A stretch of DNA of 64,000 bases. Source: Chloroflexota bacterium. GTDB taxonomy: Bacteria; Chloroflexota; Anaerolineae; UBA2200; JACIWT01. This document shows, piece after piece, positions 17,333-27,268 of the stretch. Below the pieces are notes generated by a model. The model saw only the letters and a list, made by a program, of their open reading frames with translations, searched no databases and was not told where the DNA came from. Location: contig JACIWT010000007.1 in the NCBI GenBank assembly GCA_014360825.1, positions 84,401 to 148,400 of the forward strand, in the 5' to 3' direction. The translations under genes and the position numbers were made by a program. Each line of letters opens with the position of its first letter. Within the stretch, counting starts at the first letter, position 1.

Positions 17333-18541
17333 TTAGGATAGATAATCCCTCAACTGGCGGCTACGGCTAGGGTGTCTGAGCCGGTTCAACGCTTCGCGTT
17401 CAATCTGGCGGATACGCTCGCGTGTCAGGCCAAATTTCTCCCCTACCTCTTTTAGGGTATACGAGCGCCCATCCTGAAGCCCGAACCGCAGTCGCAAAAT
17501 GCGCGCTTCGCGAGGGCTTAAGGTGCTCAACACCTCTTCTAGTTTCTCGGCCAGTAGGTTCTGTGTGGCCATATCGGTGGGTGTAGGCGAATCCTCATCC
17601 TCGATGAACTCACCCAGTTCGCTATCTTCCTCCTCGCCAACTGGTTTCTCCAAAGAGAGTGGCCGACGCGAGACCCTCAAGAGCCATCGCACTTTCGTGG
17701 GTTCGATGCCCATTTCCTCTGCTATCTCGACCGGCGTAGGCCGTCGTCCTGCATCCTGCTCCAATTGTTGTGCGGTGCGATATACCTTGCGGATACGGTC
17801 ACCTACGTGGGAGGGCAAACGGATGATACGCCCCTGTTCGGCCAATGCGCGGGTGATGGACTGGCGAATCCACCACGTGGCGTAAGTACTGAATTTGCAG
17901 CCGCGGTGGTAGTCAAATTTCTCCACCGCTTTCATCAGGCCAAGGTTGCCTTCTTGGATCAAATCGAGGAAAGGCACACCCTGGCCCATATATCGTTTGG
18001 CAATACTGACCACCAAGCGGGTGTTAGCCTTGATGAGATGCGCCCGAGCCGCTTCACCCAACTCAACTTCGCGTTGCAATCTTTCCCGCGTTTGCGGATC
18101 CAGGCTGGAAATTCCCTTGGAAGCACGCAGTTGGTTATCGCGGTTCAGGCGCCGAGCAGCACTTCTACCCCGCTCTAGTTGCTTGGCTAACCGGATTTCC
18201 TCTTCAGGCGTCAGCAAAGGAACGCTGGCCATTTCCTTCAAGTAGAGACTGATCGTGTCGTCGCTGCCGATGCTACTGAGATCGAAGGCTTCCTCCTGCA
18301 ACTCTACCTCGGCAGACTCCATCTCCTCGGTTAACTCTTCCTCTTTTTGCTCGCCATCATCGAAGATAATCTCAATGCCTTCGCTATACAAATACATGAA
18401 CAAGTCTTCTAACTGGGGCAGATTCTTTTCCGCCTCAGGGAAAGCCTCCAAGACATCTTCGAAGGTCAGGTAACCCTGCTCTTCGGCTTTGTCGAGGAGT
18501 TCGCGTGTAGGGTTAAGGGTTTTTTCCTTCTCCGTTGTCAT
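17333..18541 (-). CDS. sigA: Primary RNA polymerase sigma factor
   Basis: A 402-residue primary (housekeeping) sigma-70 factor. An N-terminal region 1.1-like part ([20 protein letters not shown]) is followed by an acidic stretch and region 1.2 ([15 protein letters not shown]). Region 2 holds [17 protein letters not shown] and [20 protein letters not shown]. Region 3 follows, and region 4.2 ends with [20 protein letters not shown]. The start is uncertain: ATG 18541 (chosen, where family-like sequence begins) or ATG 18688, which would add 49 unrelated residues and is directly coupled to a six-codon upstream frame. The consensus promoter lies far upstream at 18947-18919, leaving a leader of about 220-370 bases. 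Confidence 0.93.
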   Translation of the reverse strand: MTTEKEKTLNPTRELLDKAEEQGYLTFEDVLEAFPEAEKNLPQLEDLFMYLYSEGIEIIFDDGEQKEEELTEEMESAEVELQEEAFDLSSIGSDDTISLYLKEMASVPLLTPEEEIRLAKQLERGRSAARRLNRDNQLRASKGISSLDPQTRERLQREVELGEAARAHLIKANTRLVVSIAKRYMGQGVPFLDLIQEGNLGLMKAVEKFDYHRGCKFSTYATWWIRQSITRALAEQGRIIRLPSHVGDRIRKVYRTAQQLEQDAGRRPTPVEIAEEMGIEPTKVRWLLRVSRRPLSLEKPVGEEEDSELGEFIEDEDSPTPTDMATQNLLAEKLEEVLSTLSPREARILRLRFGLQDGRSYTLKEVGEKFGLTRERIRQIEREALNRLRHPSRSRQLRDYLS

Positions 18542-18687
18542 GTTGGCAATATCACCACCTAACGTGCGTTTGCGTCTTAGTTGAACGGCAGAGGGCGAAA
18601 CTGTGGGTTGAGGACTACAGTCCCGCGAAACATGCCCTGCGCTGTTCTCTTGTAGATTCAGCCAAAGTTCTCGTATCTTATCTCTCA

Positions 18688-18708
18688 TCACAGCAGTGTT
18701 AATGCCAT
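18688..18708 (-). other. Possible six-codon leader peptide upstream of sigA
   Basis: On the minus strand a minute frame MALTLL (ATG 18708) ends in a TGA that overlaps an in-frame sigA ATG (18688) as TGATG. A purine-rich GAGAGG precedes it. It may be chance, but the overlap is the usual form of translational coupling. Confidence 0.3.
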
Positions 18709-18788
18709 CCTCTCTTCCTGATTCTCTCGCACGGCTTGCTTTGTCGAAACACGTCGGCTACCGGCTAAAATTGATACGCAAAAATAAA

Positions 18789-18805
18789 CCGCCGCGGTTC
18801 GGCGG
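18789..18805 (-). terminator. Attenuator-like hairpin in the sigA leader
   Basis: On the minus strand CCGCCG, loop AACCG and CGGCGG (18805-18789) form a GC-rich 6-base stem followed at once by TTTATTTTT, the form of an intrinsic terminator. It lies between the sigA promoter and gene, so it would act as an attenuator. An outer TACGC/GCGTA pair flanks it. Confidence 0.5.
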
Positions 18806-18918
18806 AGGCGTATACTTAGGTAAGATCGCGCTAAAACAATGAATAGCTTGTATCGCTATCGCGTCATCCTCCTTAACGTAATACTGCCTAACACCGCCAA
18901 ACCTCGTTTCCTATACTA

Positions 18919-18947
18919 ATTATATCACATTTTCAATCCTATGTCAA
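18919..18947 (-). promoter_or_regulatory. Consensus promoter of sigA
   Basis: On the minus strand TTGACA (18947-18942), exactly 17 bases, then TATAAT (18924-18919): a perfect sigma-70 consensus. The predicted start is near 18912, giving a long leader before sigA. Confidence 0.85.
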
Positions 18948-19013
18948 CCCCCCGCGTCAAGTCAAATGATAATGTCACCGGGAGGCGCATTCTTTCACCC
19001 AGGGCAGACCCAG

Positions 19014-19042
19014 TTGACGCTTTGGCTGGCTAATGGTAGAAT
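19014..19042 (+). promoter_or_regulatory. Promoter of the sugar transferase gene
   Basis: TTGACG (19014-19019), 17 bases, TAGAAT (19037-19042). The predicted start near 19049 supports the ATG at 19087 rather than an upstream TTG at 19054. Confidence 0.6.
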
Positions 19043-19086
19043 GAAAATGCCTATTGCTCTCTGATTTTCGGAGGTCTGGCTCTCGT

Positions 19087-20481
19087 ATGAACGGGAAACG
19101 CGCGGTTCTTTTTGGGTTACTTACCGTCCTTATGGACGTGGCGATGATCATCCTGGGCTTTCTCCTGGCCTACTGGATGCGCCTACTCACCGAGTATCCT
19201 GCACCTGTGAACCCTTATCCCTTCCGTTACTACAGTGGCATGTTAGTTGTTCAGATATTCACTTTGCTCGCCACTTTCTTTTTCTATCGCCTTTATCACC
19301 CCAAGCGCAGTATGTCCCGCATTGACAAGTTCACCTCCATCTTTTCGGCAGTGTCCATTGGCACTATTATGGCCATGGCCTTCACATCCTTTATCTACAA
19401 AAATGAACTGGACTACCCTCGTGCTATGATTCTCTATGCCTGGATACTGACTGTGGTCACTGTCGCCATCGGTCGCCTCACCACCGACCATCTTTGGCAA
19501 CGTTGGCGCAGGGACAATCCGAGCCGTGTGTTGATCGTGGGCGCTGGTGATGTGGGGCGAATGATCTTGCAGAAGATTCATCAGTCTCCCAATTTGGGCT
19601 ATGTCTGCGTGGGTTTCGCCGACGATACTCCAGGCCGCACAGAAGTGGCGGGTGTGCCAATCCTGGGGCGTACCAGAGAGGTAGGACTCATCATTCGTCA
19701 GCACGATGTGCACGACGTCATTATAGGCCTGCCCGAGGCCAGCCATGAAGATATCCTCGAAATCATCTCTCAATGCGAAGGGGCCCGCGTTGGCGTCCGT
19801 GTGTTTCCCGACTTATTCCAGATCATGGCCTCCGAAGTGAGCATTGACGATATGAGTGGGTTACCCCTATTGTCGGTGCGCGATGTGGCCATGCGTGGCT
19901 GGCGGCTGACTATCAAACGGGCGATGGATGTCATCATCAGCGGGCTCTTTCTTATTTTCGCTTCTCCGCTTATGCTGTTTTTGGCTCTATTGATCAAACT
20001 GGATTCACCCGGTCCAGTTTTTTATAGCCAAGAACGCATGGGGTTGGATGCAAAGCCTTTTCCTATGCTCAAGTTCCGTTCCATGCGTGTGGGCGCGGAA
20101 GACGAGACCGGTCCAGTATGGGCCACAAAAGACGATCCACGCCGTACACGAGTGGGCTCCTTTTTGCGCCGTTATTCCCTCGATGAGTTGCCGCAGTTCA
20201 TCAATGTGCTTCTGGGTGACATGAGTTTGGTTGGTCCTCGGCCCGAGCGTCCTATTTTCGTGGAACAATTCCGCCAAGTGGTACCGCGTTACATGGAGCG
20301 ACACAAGGAAAAGGCCGGTCTGACCGGGTGGGCCCAGGTCAATGGGTTGCGCGGAGATACCTCCATCATCGAGCGTACCAAGTACGACCTCTGGTACATC
20401 GAGAACTGGTCCCTAGCCCTCGACATCAAGATCATGTTGAAGACACTCGCTGCCCTCTTCCGAGGCAAGAATGCCTACTAA
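19087..20481 (+). CDS. Polyprenyl-phosphate sugar phosphotransferase (WbaP/PssY-like)
   Basis: A 464-residue membrane protein of the exopolysaccharide polyprenyl glycosylphosphotransferase family. Four or five N-terminal hydrophobic segments are followed by a Rossmann-like CoA-binding-type domain (RVLIVGAGDVGRMILQKI, about residues 145-165). A further membrane segment then leads to the catalytic bacterial sugar transferase domain with FYSQERMGLDAKPFPMLKFR, SLDELPQFINVLLGDMSLVG and GLTGWAQVNGLRGDTS. Such enzymes load the first sugar phosphate onto undecaprenyl phosphate for capsule, O-antigen or exopolysaccharide. The ATG at 19087 has GGAGG 12 bases upstream and its own promoter. No other polysaccharide genes are nearby, so it may serve a dispersed pathway. 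Confidence 0.92.
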   Translation: MNGKRAVLFGLLTVLMDVAMIILGFLLAYWMRLLTEYPAPVNPYPFRYYSGMLVVQIFTLLATFFFYRLYHPKRSMSRIDKFTSIFSAVSIGTIMAMAFTSFIYKNELDYPRAMILYAWILTVVTVAIGRLTTDHLWQRWRRDNPSRVLIVGAGDVGRMILQKIHQSPNLGYVCVGFADDTPGRTEVAGVPILGRTREVGLIIRQHDVHDVIIGLPEASHEDILEIISQCEGARVGVRVFPDLFQIMASEVSIDDMSGLPLLSVRDVAMRGWRLTIKRAMDVIISGLFLIFASPLMLFLALLIKLDSPGPVFYSQERMGLDAKPFPMLKFRSMRVGAEDETGPVWATKDDPRRTRVGSFLRRYSLDELPQFINVLLGDMSLVGPRPERPIFVEQFRQVVPRYMERHKEKAGLTGWAQVNGLRGDTSIIERTKYDLWYIENWSLALDIKIMLKTLAALFRGKNAY

Positions 20482-20567
20482 ACTTATTCTCTCTAGTTAT
20501 TAGGTCTTAAGGAGAGGGCCGCATTCGCGGCTGTGTTAGACTTTCGCTAGAGTTTATTCTCACCCTC

Positions 20568-20596
20568 TTGACTTAGTGGTTAGTTCGTGGTATGAT
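20568..20596 (+). promoter_or_regulatory. Promoter of the hrcA-grpE-dnaK operon
   Basis: TTGACT (20568-20573), 17 bases, TATGAT (20591-20596). The predicted start falls inside the CIRCE element, so HrcA binding should block initiation. Confidence 0.8.
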
Positions 20597-20597
20597 T

Positions 20598-20624
20598 TTA
20601 GCACTCGATACAATTGAGTGCCAA
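20598..20624 (+). promoter_or_regulatory. CIRCE operator (HrcA-binding site)
   Basis: TTAGCACTC, nine bases, then GAGTGCCAA: the controlling inverted repeat of chaperone expression with a single mismatch from the canonical right arm (GAGTGCTAA). It lies directly after the -10 box and 30 bases before hrcA, so the operon is autoregulated by HrcA. Confidence 0.95.
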
Positions 20625-20653
20625 TGAACTTTCGAAATGTTATCTGATATATT

Positions 20654-21703
20654 ATGGACGAGTTGACGGCCCGAAGAGAAAAGATCCTGTGCATTGTGAT
20701 CAGCGAGTACGTGGAGACGGCCAAGCCGGTAGGCTCTGCCACCATCGTTGAGAACTACGATCTGGGAGTGAGTCCCGCTACGGTGCGTAATGAACTATCC
20801 TATCTCACCGAGCAGGGCTATCTCTCCCAACCTCACACATCTGCAGGCCGCGTGCCCACTGAGAAGGGCTATCGCTACTTTGTCGAGAGGCTGATGGAGG
20901 ATGCTCAATTGCCTCCAGCGGAACAATTAATGATCCGCCATCAGTTCTATCAGGTGGGCATGGACCTAGAACAGTGGATGAAACTGGCTGCGGCGGTATT
21001 GGCTCGCACGGGCCGAGGAGCAGCACTGGTCACCACACCTCGTGCGCCCTATTCCCGCTTGCGCCACATTGAACTGATCTCCGTCAGCGAGAACGCGGGG
21101 CTGATGGTGTTGGTGCTACAAGGCGGCATTGTACGCCAGCAGGTGTTATTGCTCACCGACCCCGTTAGCCAGGAAGAACTCAGCCGTTTGTCAAATCGCT
21201 TGAATATGGCTCTGGTGAATCAGACTGTCAGTGGTGTAGAGACCTACCTGGAACGATTGTCAACGACGGCATTCAGTCGGCTTGAGGTAGAGGTTCTGCA
21301 ACGCGTGGCAGAGATCATGAGGGCTGCTGATTCACGCCCTGCTTATGAGGTTTACCATGACGGTTTGGTGCAGACTTTGCAGGAGCCAGAGTTTTCTGAG
21401 ATTACCCGTGCTCGTCAATTTGTAGAGATCGTTGAGGGTGGGTGGCTCTTGGATGCGATCATGGCCCAGATGGTTCGCCAGAACGGTGTGCACGTGATCA
21501 TTGGAGGCGAGGGCCGCTGGGCTGAGGTTGGCGATTACAGCATGGTCTTCTCTACTTACGGCCCTGCTGAGGCCAGTGGTATCCTGGGGTTGTTGGGGCC
21601 GATGCGCATGTCCTACGGGCGGGCCATTTCTACTGTCCGTTACGTGGCCCGATTGATGAGCGATTTGCTACAGAGCCTGTATGGAGAAACGAAAGCGGAG
21701 TAA
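20654..21703 (+). CDS. hrcA: Heat-inducible transcription repressor HrcA
   Basis: A 349-residue HrcA repressor. The N-terminal winged-helix reads LTARREKILCIVISEYVETA, VGSATIVENYDLGVSPATVR and YLSQPHTSAGRVPTEKGYRY. A GAF-like sensor/dimerisation domain follows, including HVIIGGEGRW and MRMSYGRAISTVRYV at the C-terminus. HrcA binds CIRCE and is released when GroEL is titrated by unfolded protein. The gene lies just behind a CIRCE element and heads a grpE-dnaK-dnaJ cluster. No Shine-Dalgarno sequence is visible before the ATG. Length and order match family norms. Confidence 0.97.
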   Translation: MDELTARREKILCIVISEYVETAKPVGSATIVENYDLGVSPATVRNELSYLTEQGYLSQPHTSAGRVPTEKGYRYFVERLMEDAQLPPAEQLMIRHQFYQVGMDLEQWMKLAAAVLARTGRGAALVTTPRAPYSRLRHIELISVSENAGLMVLVLQGGIVRQQVLLLTDPVSQEELSRLSNRLNMALVNQTVSGVETYLERLSTTAFSRLEVEVLQRVAEIMRAADSRPAYEVYHDGLVQTLQEPEFSEITRARQFVEIVEGGWLLDAIMAQMVRQNGVHVIIGGEGRWAEVGDYSMVFSTYGPAEASGILGLLGPMRMSYGRAISTVRYVARLMSDLLQSLYGETKAE

Positions 21704-21719
21704 GGAGGGCTTTGGTACT

Positions 21720-22394
21720 ATGGCCGATCGGGGGAATGGAGGAGACGTTAGCGAGACTGCAGTACCGAAAACTCCCGAGACGGGAGTTTCTGATGCAGAC
21801 GCTGAAGTTCAGGTGGATCTCAATGCGGCTCTCAAAGCGGCCAAGGAAAAAGCGGATGAATACTTGGACCAGTTACGTCGCACGGCCGCTGATTTCGCCA
21901 ATTATCGTAAGCGGGTCGAAAAAGAGCGTGAAGAAATCATCCGTTTTGGCAACGTTCTTCTGATGACCAAGTTGTTGCCAGTCCTGGACGATTTGGATCG
22001 CGCTTTTGCTACTTTGCCGTCGGATCTGCGCCGATTGACTTGGTTCGATGGCGTCGCCCTGATTGACCGCCGATTGCGGTTGATACTGGAACAAGAAGGT
22101 TTGCAGGCAATAGAGTGTTTGGGAAAGCAATTCGATCCTACGGAGCACGAAGCGGTTCTCTATGAGGAGACAACTGAAGTGCCCGATGGCCAGATATTGG
22201 CCGAACTGCAAAGAGGCTACAAAGCGGGCGATCGGGTGATTCGACCAGCATTGGTCAAGGTCGCGAAAGCACCTGCAGCGTCCCAAAGGGACTCTGCTGT
22301 TGCAGGGCCGGACGCCACCATCGCGGAGACTGAACCAGCGAAGGGCTCCAATGAAAGAAAAGCGGGAGGCCCTGCAGAAGATAATGAAAGTTAG
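21720..22394 (+). CDS. grpE: Nucleotide exchange factor GrpE
   Basis: A 224-residue GrpE, the nucleotide exchange factor of DnaK. A low-complexity acidic N-terminus leads to the long dimerisation helix (LKAAKEKADEYLDQLRRTAA then DFANYRKRVEKEREE). The beta domain carries GLQAIECLGKQFDPTEHEAV and ILAELQRGYKAGDRVIRPAL, typical of the family. The ATG at 21720 has AAGGAGG about 11 bases upstream. An earlier in-frame ATG at 21681 overlaps hrcA and has no such site. The C-terminus has an unconserved tail of about 35 residues. Confidence 0.95.
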   Translation: MADRGNGGDVSETAVPKTPETGVSDADAEVQVDLNAALKAAKEKADEYLDQLRRTAADFANYRKRVEKEREEIIRFGNVLLMTKLLPVLDDLDRAFATLPSDLRRLTWFDGVALIDRRLRLILEQEGLQAIECLGKQFDPTEHEAVLYEETTEVPDGQILAELQRGYKAGDRVIRPALVKVAKAPAASQRDSAVAGPDATIAETEPAKGSNERKAGGPAEDNES

Positions 22395-22428
22395 AACTGA
22401 TCTTCACAGGTAGGTAAAGGAGGGTAGT

Positions 22429-24324
22429 ATGGGTAAGATTATTGGTATAGATTTGGGCACCACCTTTTCCGTGATGGCTGTCATGGAGGGTGGTGAACCG
22501 GTTGTCATACCGAACTCGGAGGGTGGGCGCTTGACTCCCTCGGTCGTCGCCGTGAACTCGAAAACGGGCGAGCGATTGGTGGGACAAGTGGCGCGGCGTC
22601 AAGCTATTACCAACCCAGAGAACACCATTTTTTCTATCAAGCGTTTTATGGGACGTAAGTACGACGATCCCGAAGTACAGCGCGCCATCAAGCGATTGCC
22701 GTACAAGGTGACCGCTGCACCCAATGGCGACGTGCGCGTTTGGATGGGCGGCAGAGAGTATTCCCCACCTGAGATATCGGCTATGATCCTGCAAAAACTG
22801 AAGGCCGACGCCGAGGCCTATCTAGGCGAGCCCGTAACGCAGGCAGTTATCACGGTACCTGCCTACTTCAATGATAGCCAGCGTCAGGCTACCAAAGATG
22901 CCGGTAAGATCGCGGGGCTCGAAGTCCTACGCATCATTAATGAACCTACGGCATCGTCATTGGCCTACGGCCTTGACAAAAAGAAAGACGAGCAAATCGC
23001 CGTTTATGATCTAGGCGGTGGCACGTTTGATATATCCATTCTCGATATCGGCGAAGGCGTATTCGAAGTCAAATCAACGAATGGCGATACGTTCCTAGGA
23101 GGTGATGACTTCGACCAACGCATCATCGATTACGTTGCTGATGAGTTCAAGAAAGAACAGGGCATTGATCTGCGTCAGGATCGTATGGCCCTGCAACGAC
23201 TCAAAGAGGCGGCGGAGAAGGCGAAGATTGAACTCTCCACCATGATGGAGACTGAGATCAATCTGCCTTTCATCACCGCCGACGCCTCGGGCCCTAAGCA
23301 CCTGCAAATGAAACTCACGCGAGCCAAGTTAGAACAACTGGTAGATGACCTAATCCAGAGGACCATTGAGCCTGTTCGACTCGCGCTACAGGACGCCGGG
23401 TACAGTGTGGAGGACATTGATGAGGTCGTACTTGTCGGTGGTCAAACCCGGATGCCCAAGGTACAGGAAGTGGTACGCAACTTCTTCAAACGCGAGCCAC
23501 ACAAGGGTGTGAACCCGGACGAGGTGGTGGCGATTGGCGCAGCCATCCAAGCCGGTGTGCTGGGCGGCGAAGTCAAGGACATTCTCCTCCTAGACGTGAC
23601 ACCACTGACACTGGGTATCGAGACCTTGGGCGGTGTCGCCACACCGCTTATAGAGCGCAACACTACCATTCCAACTCGCAAGAGTCAGATTTTCTCGACG
23701 GCCGCCGATGGTCAGACCAGCGTGGAGATCCACGTGGTGCAGGGCGAGCGCCCGATGGCTGCCGACAACAAGACACTGGGGCGTTTTATCCTGGATGGCA
23801 TTCCTCCTGCTCCACGCGGCATCCCACAAATCGAAGTGACCTTTGACATAGACGCCGACGGCATCCTGCATGTCACCGCCCAGGACAAAGCCACCGGGCG
23901 CGCTCAAAACATCACCATCACCGCTTCCAGTGGCTTGTCCAAGGAAGAGGTAGAGCGCATGATCAAGGAAGCCGAGCAACACGCTGCACAGGACCGCAAG
24001 CGCAAGGAAGAGGCCGAGGCGCGAAATAATGCGGACGCGATGATCTATCAGGCCGAGAAAACGCTTCGTGAGCTAGGCGATAAGGTGCCCGGGAATTTGA
24101 AGAGCGAAGTCGAGGGGAAAGTAGCTGCCGTGCGTTCCGCGTTGCAGGGGCAGGATGTGGATCGCATCCGTTCCACCACCCGCGAACTCAGCGAAACCCT
24201 CCAGCGTGTGGGCGCTGTGATGTATCAACAGCCAGGCGGGGGTACTCCACCACCGGGTGGCACGGAGACCCGCGGCAAGCCCAGCGACGAGGGAACAGTG
24301 GAAGGCGAGTTCCGCGAAGTATAA
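22429..24324 (+). CDS. dnaK: Chaperone DnaK (Hsp70)
   Basis: A 631-residue DnaK. The ATPase domain starts [20 protein letters not shown], with [17 protein letters not shown], the phosphate loop [15 protein letters not shown] and [18 protein letters not shown]. The substrate-binding domain begins after [17 protein letters not shown] and includes [20 protein letters not shown]. The C-terminal lid is followed by a Gly/Pro-rich tail ending in [10 protein letters not shown], the usual co-chaperone motif. AAGGAGGGT precedes the ATG. It works with GrpE (upstream) and DnaJ (downstream) in cytoplasmic protein folding. Confidence 0.98.
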   Translation: MGKIIGIDLGTTFSVMAVMEGGEPVVIPNSEGGRLTPSVVAVNSKTGERLVGQVARRQAITNPENTIFSIKRFMGRKYDDPEVQRAIKRLPYKVTAAPNGDVRVWMGGREYSPPEISAMILQKLKADAEAYLGEPVTQAVITVPAYFNDSQRQATKDAGKIAGLEVLRIINEPTASSLAYGLDKKKDEQIAVYDLGGGTFDISILDIGEGVFEVKSTNGDTFLGGDDFDQRIIDYVADEFKKEQGIDLRQDRMALQRLKEAAEKAKIELSTMMETEINLPFITADASGPKHLQMKLTRAKLEQLVDDLIQRTIEPVRLALQDAGYSVEDIDEVVLVGGQTRMPKVQEVVRNFFKREPHKGVNPDEVVAIGAAIQAGVLGGEVKDILLLDVTPLTLGIETLGGVATPLIERNTTIPTRKSQIFSTAADGQTSVEIHVVQGERPMAADNKTLGRFILDGIPPAPRGIPQIEVTFDIDADGILHVTAQDKATGRAQNITITASSGLSKEEVERMIKEAEQHAAQDRKRKEEAEARNNADAMIYQAEKTLRELGDKVPGNLKSEVEGKVAAVRSALQGQDVDRIRSTTRELSETLQRVGAVMYQQPGGGTPPPGGTETRGKPSDEGTVEGEFREV

Positions 24325-24358
24325 ATGGCGATCAAGACCCTATAGTTAGAGCTCTTGT

Positions 24359-24390
24359 AGAGGGATAGGGAGAAAGTCCCCTATCCCTCT
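24359..24390 (+). terminator. Hairpin after dnaK (terminator or processing site)
   Basis: A 12-base perfect inverted repeat (AGAGGGATAGGG at 24359-24370 and its complement at 24379-24390) with an 8-base loop. The T-run is weak, so it may partly terminate or stabilise the dnaK message rather than end it fully; dnaJ has its own promoter just downstream. Confidence 0.65.
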
Positions 24391-24396
24391 TCCGCT

Positions 24397-24424
24397 TTGC
24401 AGCGGCCTACACTTGCGGTATACT
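24397..24424 (+). promoter_or_regulatory. Promoter of dnaJ-prmA-rsmE
   Basis: TTGCAG (24397-24402), 16 bases, TATACT (24419-24424), placed right after the dnaK hairpin. No second CIRCE element is seen, so dnaJ may escape HrcA control. Confidence 0.55.
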
Positions 24425-24465
24425 AAATATAAGATCGAAGACTGGTCGAGCAACAGGCTGTGAGA

Positions 24466-25578
24466 ATGAGCGGCAAACGCGATTATTACGAAGTTTTAGG
24501 GGTGGACCGCCGAGCCAGCACTGATGAGATCAAGCGAGCGTACCGCCGTCTGGCCCTGCAATACCATCCCGACAGAAACAAGAACCCCGAGGCAGAGGAA
24601 ATCTTTAAGGAGATAGCCGAGGCATACGAGGTGCTCAGCAATCCGGAGAAACGCGCTGTCTATGACCGCTACGGACATAGCGGCCCACTGGACGTATGGG
24701 GCGGCTTCGGCGACTTTCGGGACCCGTTCGAGATATTCGAAGAAATCTTTGGCTTTGGCACACGACCTCGGACTGGCCGCCGCGCTGTAGCCGGTGAAGA
24801 CCGCCGTTACAATCTGACTATTTCCTTCGAAGAGGCTGCCTTCGGAACGGAGAAAGAACTGGAGATCGAGCGCCTCGAACTTTGCGATGAGTGTGGCGGC
24901 AGCGGGGCGAAGCCGGGGACACACCCAATCCGCTGTCCCGACTGTAATGGTTCTGGCCAAACGCGCCGCGTACAGCAAACCATTCTGGGTTCTTTTGTCA
25001 GCGTGACCACTTGTTCTCGCTGTCAAGGGGAAGGCGAGGTCGTGAGTTCGCCCTGCGATAAATGTCATGGACAGCGGCGTGTGCGCGTTACCCGGCGTAT
25101 TAGCGTGAAGATTCCGGCTGGAGTGGAGGACGGGACTCGTGTCCGTCTTGCGGGCGAGGGTGATGCAGGTATGTGGGGTGGGCCAGCAGGAGATCTGTAC
25201 ATCTTCCTCCGGGTCAAACCTCACCGCTTCTTCCAACGGCAAAACAACGACATCCTTGTGGAACTGGTCATCAATGTGGCCCAGGCCGCTCTTGGTGATG
25301 AGGTGATGGTGCCGACGCTCGACGGGGACCAACCCCTGGTGATCCCAGCTGGCACCCAGAATGGCCAAGTCTTCCGACTGAAAGGTAAGGGCGTGCCCTA
25401 TCTCCGCCGGAGTGGGCGTGGTGACCAGTTGGTAAGCATACGAGTGGCTACTCCCACTAACTTGACTGATGAGCAGAAGAGGCTTTTCCGAGAACTTTCC
25501 AAAACGCTTGGGCGCGAGGTGATCCCTCAGGAGCCAAAAGGCTTCTTCGAGAGGGTGCGCGATGCCTTTGGAGTGTGA
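24466..25578 (+). CDS. dnaJ: Co-chaperone DnaJ (Hsp40)
   Basis: A 370-residue DnaJ. The J domain ([20 protein letters not shown]) has the HPD tripeptide in [10 protein letters not shown] and a short Gly/Phe region follows. The zinc-finger domain holds four Cys pairs: [24 protein letters not shown] and CDKCHGQR; the last lacks the usual final Gly. The C-terminal domain includes [20 protein letters not shown] and [21 protein letters not shown] use ATG 24466; a GTG at 24460 is also in frame. DnaJ stimulates DnaK ATP hydrolysis and delivers substrates. Its end overlaps prmA by 17 bases. Confidence 0.97.
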   Translation: MSGKRDYYEVLGVDRRASTDEIKRAYRRLALQYHPDRNKNPEAEEIFKEIAEAYEVLSNPEKRAVYDRYGHSGPLDVWGGFGDFRDPFEIFEEIFGFGTRPRTGRRAVAGEDRRYNLTISFEEAAFGTEKELEIERLELCDECGGSGAKPGTHPIRCPDCNGSGQTRRVQQTILGSFVSVTTCSRCQGEGEVVSSPCDKCHGQRRVRVTRRISVKIPAGVEDGTRVRLAGEGDAGMWGGPAGDLYIFLRVKPHRFFQRQNNDILVELVINVAQAALGDEVMVPTLDGDQPLVIPAGTQNGQVFRLKGKGVPYLRRSGRGDQLVSIRVATPTNLTDEQKRLFRELSKTLGREVIPQEPKGFFERVRDAFGV

Positions 25579-26500
25579 TCTTTCCGAGTGGCTTGAGATC
25601 AGCGTGTCGGTTGACGGTGAAGCAGCAGAGGCTGTCTCACAGGTATTCAACCGCTATGGAGTCGGTGGCGCAGTACTAGAGTTGCGTGTGCTGGATGCGC
25701 CCGACGACACTTATTACAGCGTTGCGCCGAAGGGCTCAGTCAAAACATACATACCAGTCGAGGATGAGGACACTCGGCAAAAGATAGAGCGGGCGCTCTG
25801 GCTCTTGGGACGCCTTTATCCCCTGCCTGAGCCGCAATTCAAAGTCCTGGCAGCCAGAGATTGGGCAGAGGCTTGGCGGCAGAATTTTGGCCTCCAACGT
25901 GTGGGGTGCTCATTTGTTATCAAACCGCCCTGGGAGGCTTACACGCCAGCACCAGGTGAACGCATTATTGAACTGGAACCGGGAATGGCCTTTGGCACAG
26001 GCTTGCATCCCTCCACACGCCTTTGCCTGATGGCTCTCGAAGATTACCTATCGCCCGGTGATAGCGCGCTCGACCTGGGCACAGGTTCTGGTATTTTGGC
26101 AATCGCTGCGGCACGGCTTGGGGCAAATTCGGTCCTGGCGCTGGATATTGACCCTGTGGCCGTGAATGAGGCTCGTAGTAATATTGAACGTAACGGCGTT
26201 AGTCAGCAAGTGAGGCTTTATGTGGGCTCATTAATTCCGCCCGCGAACGCAAAACCTGGCTTTTATGTACCGCAAGGCCAACGCTTCGACTGCGTGGTTG
26301 TGAACATCCTTGCGGAGATTATCGCCTCGTTGGCTCCTCGCTTGACTGGCTCTCTGAAGCCTACTGGGCGGATCATCGCTTCCGGCATCATTGAGGAGCG
26401 GCTTGACATTGTACTTGACGCCTTTGCAAAATTCGGACTGGCCATTCGAGAGGAGAAACGCGAGCAGGATTGGGTGGCCTTGATCGCCACTCTGCGGTGA
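25562..26500 (+). CDS. prmA: Ribosomal protein L11 methyltransferase
   Basis: A 312-residue PrmA, which methylates ribosomal protein L11 using S-adenosylmethionine. An N-terminal substrate-recognition domain ([20 protein letters not shown]) precedes a class I methyltransferase domain with [15 protein letters not shown], the SAM-binding [19 protein letters not shown], and [16 protein letters not shown] (the NILA motif). Length is normal. It overlaps dnaJ by 17 bases and is followed by rsmE after 9 bases, the standard order seen after dnaJ in many bacteria. Confidence 0.95.
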   Translation: MPLECDLSEWLEISVSVDGEAAEAVSQVFNRYGVGGAVLELRVLDAPDDTYYSVAPKGSVKTYIPVEDEDTRQKIERALWLLGRLYPLPEPQFKVLAARDWAEAWRQNFGLQRVGCSFVIKPPWEAYTPAPGERIIELEPGMAFGTGLHPSTRLCLMALEDYLSPGDSALDLGTGSGILAIAAARLGANSVLALDIDPVAVNEARSNIERNGVSQQVRLYVGSLIPPANAKPGFYVPQGQRFDCVVVNILAEIIASLAPRLTGSLKPTGRIIASGIIEERLDIVLDAFAKFGLAIREEKREQDWVALIATLR

Positions 26501-26509
26501 GAGAAGAGA

Positions 26510-27268
26510 TTGACCGTGCACCGTTTTTTTGTTCCTCCAGAAAGCCTGCGTGGCGGAAAAGCAGAGATCACCGGACCGCAAGTCCACCAGATACGCAGTG
26601 TACTGCGCATGGGTCCGGGCGATCAATTCACGGTGCTCGATGATTCTGGCTGGGAATACCAGGTCGAGATCGAGGGTGTAGATCGAGAGCGTCTTGAGGC
26701 CCGTATCCTGAACAAGAAACTGGCCACTTCTGAGCCACGCACGAAGATCACCCTCTATCAAGCAGTGCTGAGGGCGCAGAATTTCGAGTGGGTGTTGCAG
26801 AAAGGTACAGAGCTCGGCGTGGTGGAGTTTGTACCCATTATCACGGAGCGTTGCGTGATCTCCGCATTGGATGACGTGAGCGAGTCCAAACTACAACGGT
26901 GGCGGCGCATTATCCAAGAGGCTGCCGAACAATCGGGCCGAGGACGTCTGCCCAGGCTGCGGCCCGTGCTCCTTTTTCCCCAAGGGTGTGAACGGGCGCG
27001 TCACTCAGATTTGGCACTGATTCCATGGGAAGAGGAGCACAGAACCACATTGCATTCAGTTCTCTCTTCGTACTCCGCCAATTGGCGACCTTTTTCGGTG
27101 AGCGTTTTCGTCGGTCCTGAAGGTGGTTTTACCAGAAAAGAGATGGATCATGCCCGGCGTTATGGCATCATCCCGGTGACTATGGGCCCACGTGTGTTGC
27201 GGGCCGAGACGGCGGCGATGGCCATGACTGCGGCACTCTTCTACGAGTTCGGCGATTGGGGATGGTAG
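26510..27268 (+). CDS. rsmE: 16S rRNA m3U1498 methyltransferase
   Basis: A 252-residue SPOUT-class methyltransferase, RsmE, which methylates U1498 in helix 44 of 16S rRNA. The N-terminal PUA-like part begins VHRFFVPPESLRGG and includes ITGPQVHQIRSVLRMGPGD. The knot domain has YQAVLRAQNFEWVLQKGTEL, VFVGPEGGFTRKEMDHARRY and LGPRVLRAETAAMAM-like MGPRVLRAETAAMAM. The predicted start is TTG at 26510 after GAGAAGAGA. The stop overlaps the DinG start (ATGGTAG). Confidence 0.95.
   Translation: MTVHRFFVPPESLRGGKAEITGPQVHQIRSVLRMGPGDQFTVLDDSGWEYQVEIEGVDRERLEARILNKKLATSEPRTKITLYQAVLRAQNFEWVLQKGTELGVVEFVPIITERCVISALDDVSESKLQRWRRIIQEAAEQSGRGRLPRLRPVLLFPQGCERARHSDLALIPWEEEHRTTLHSVLSSYSANWRPFSVSVFVGPEGGFTRKEMDHARRYGIIPVTMGPRVLRAETAAMAMTAALFYEFGDWGW

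Noticed and set aside
20518..20531. GCCGC-ATTC-GCGGC hairpin after the sugar transferase gene as a terminator
   Set aside because: The stem is only five pairs with no T-run behind it, so it is not convincing as an intrinsic terminator.
24496..25650. A 384-codon open frame on the minus strand covering dnaJ
   Set aside because: It lies wholly opposite the strongly supported dnaJ-prmA genes, has no family features or ribosome site, and is explained by the codon bias of the coding strand.
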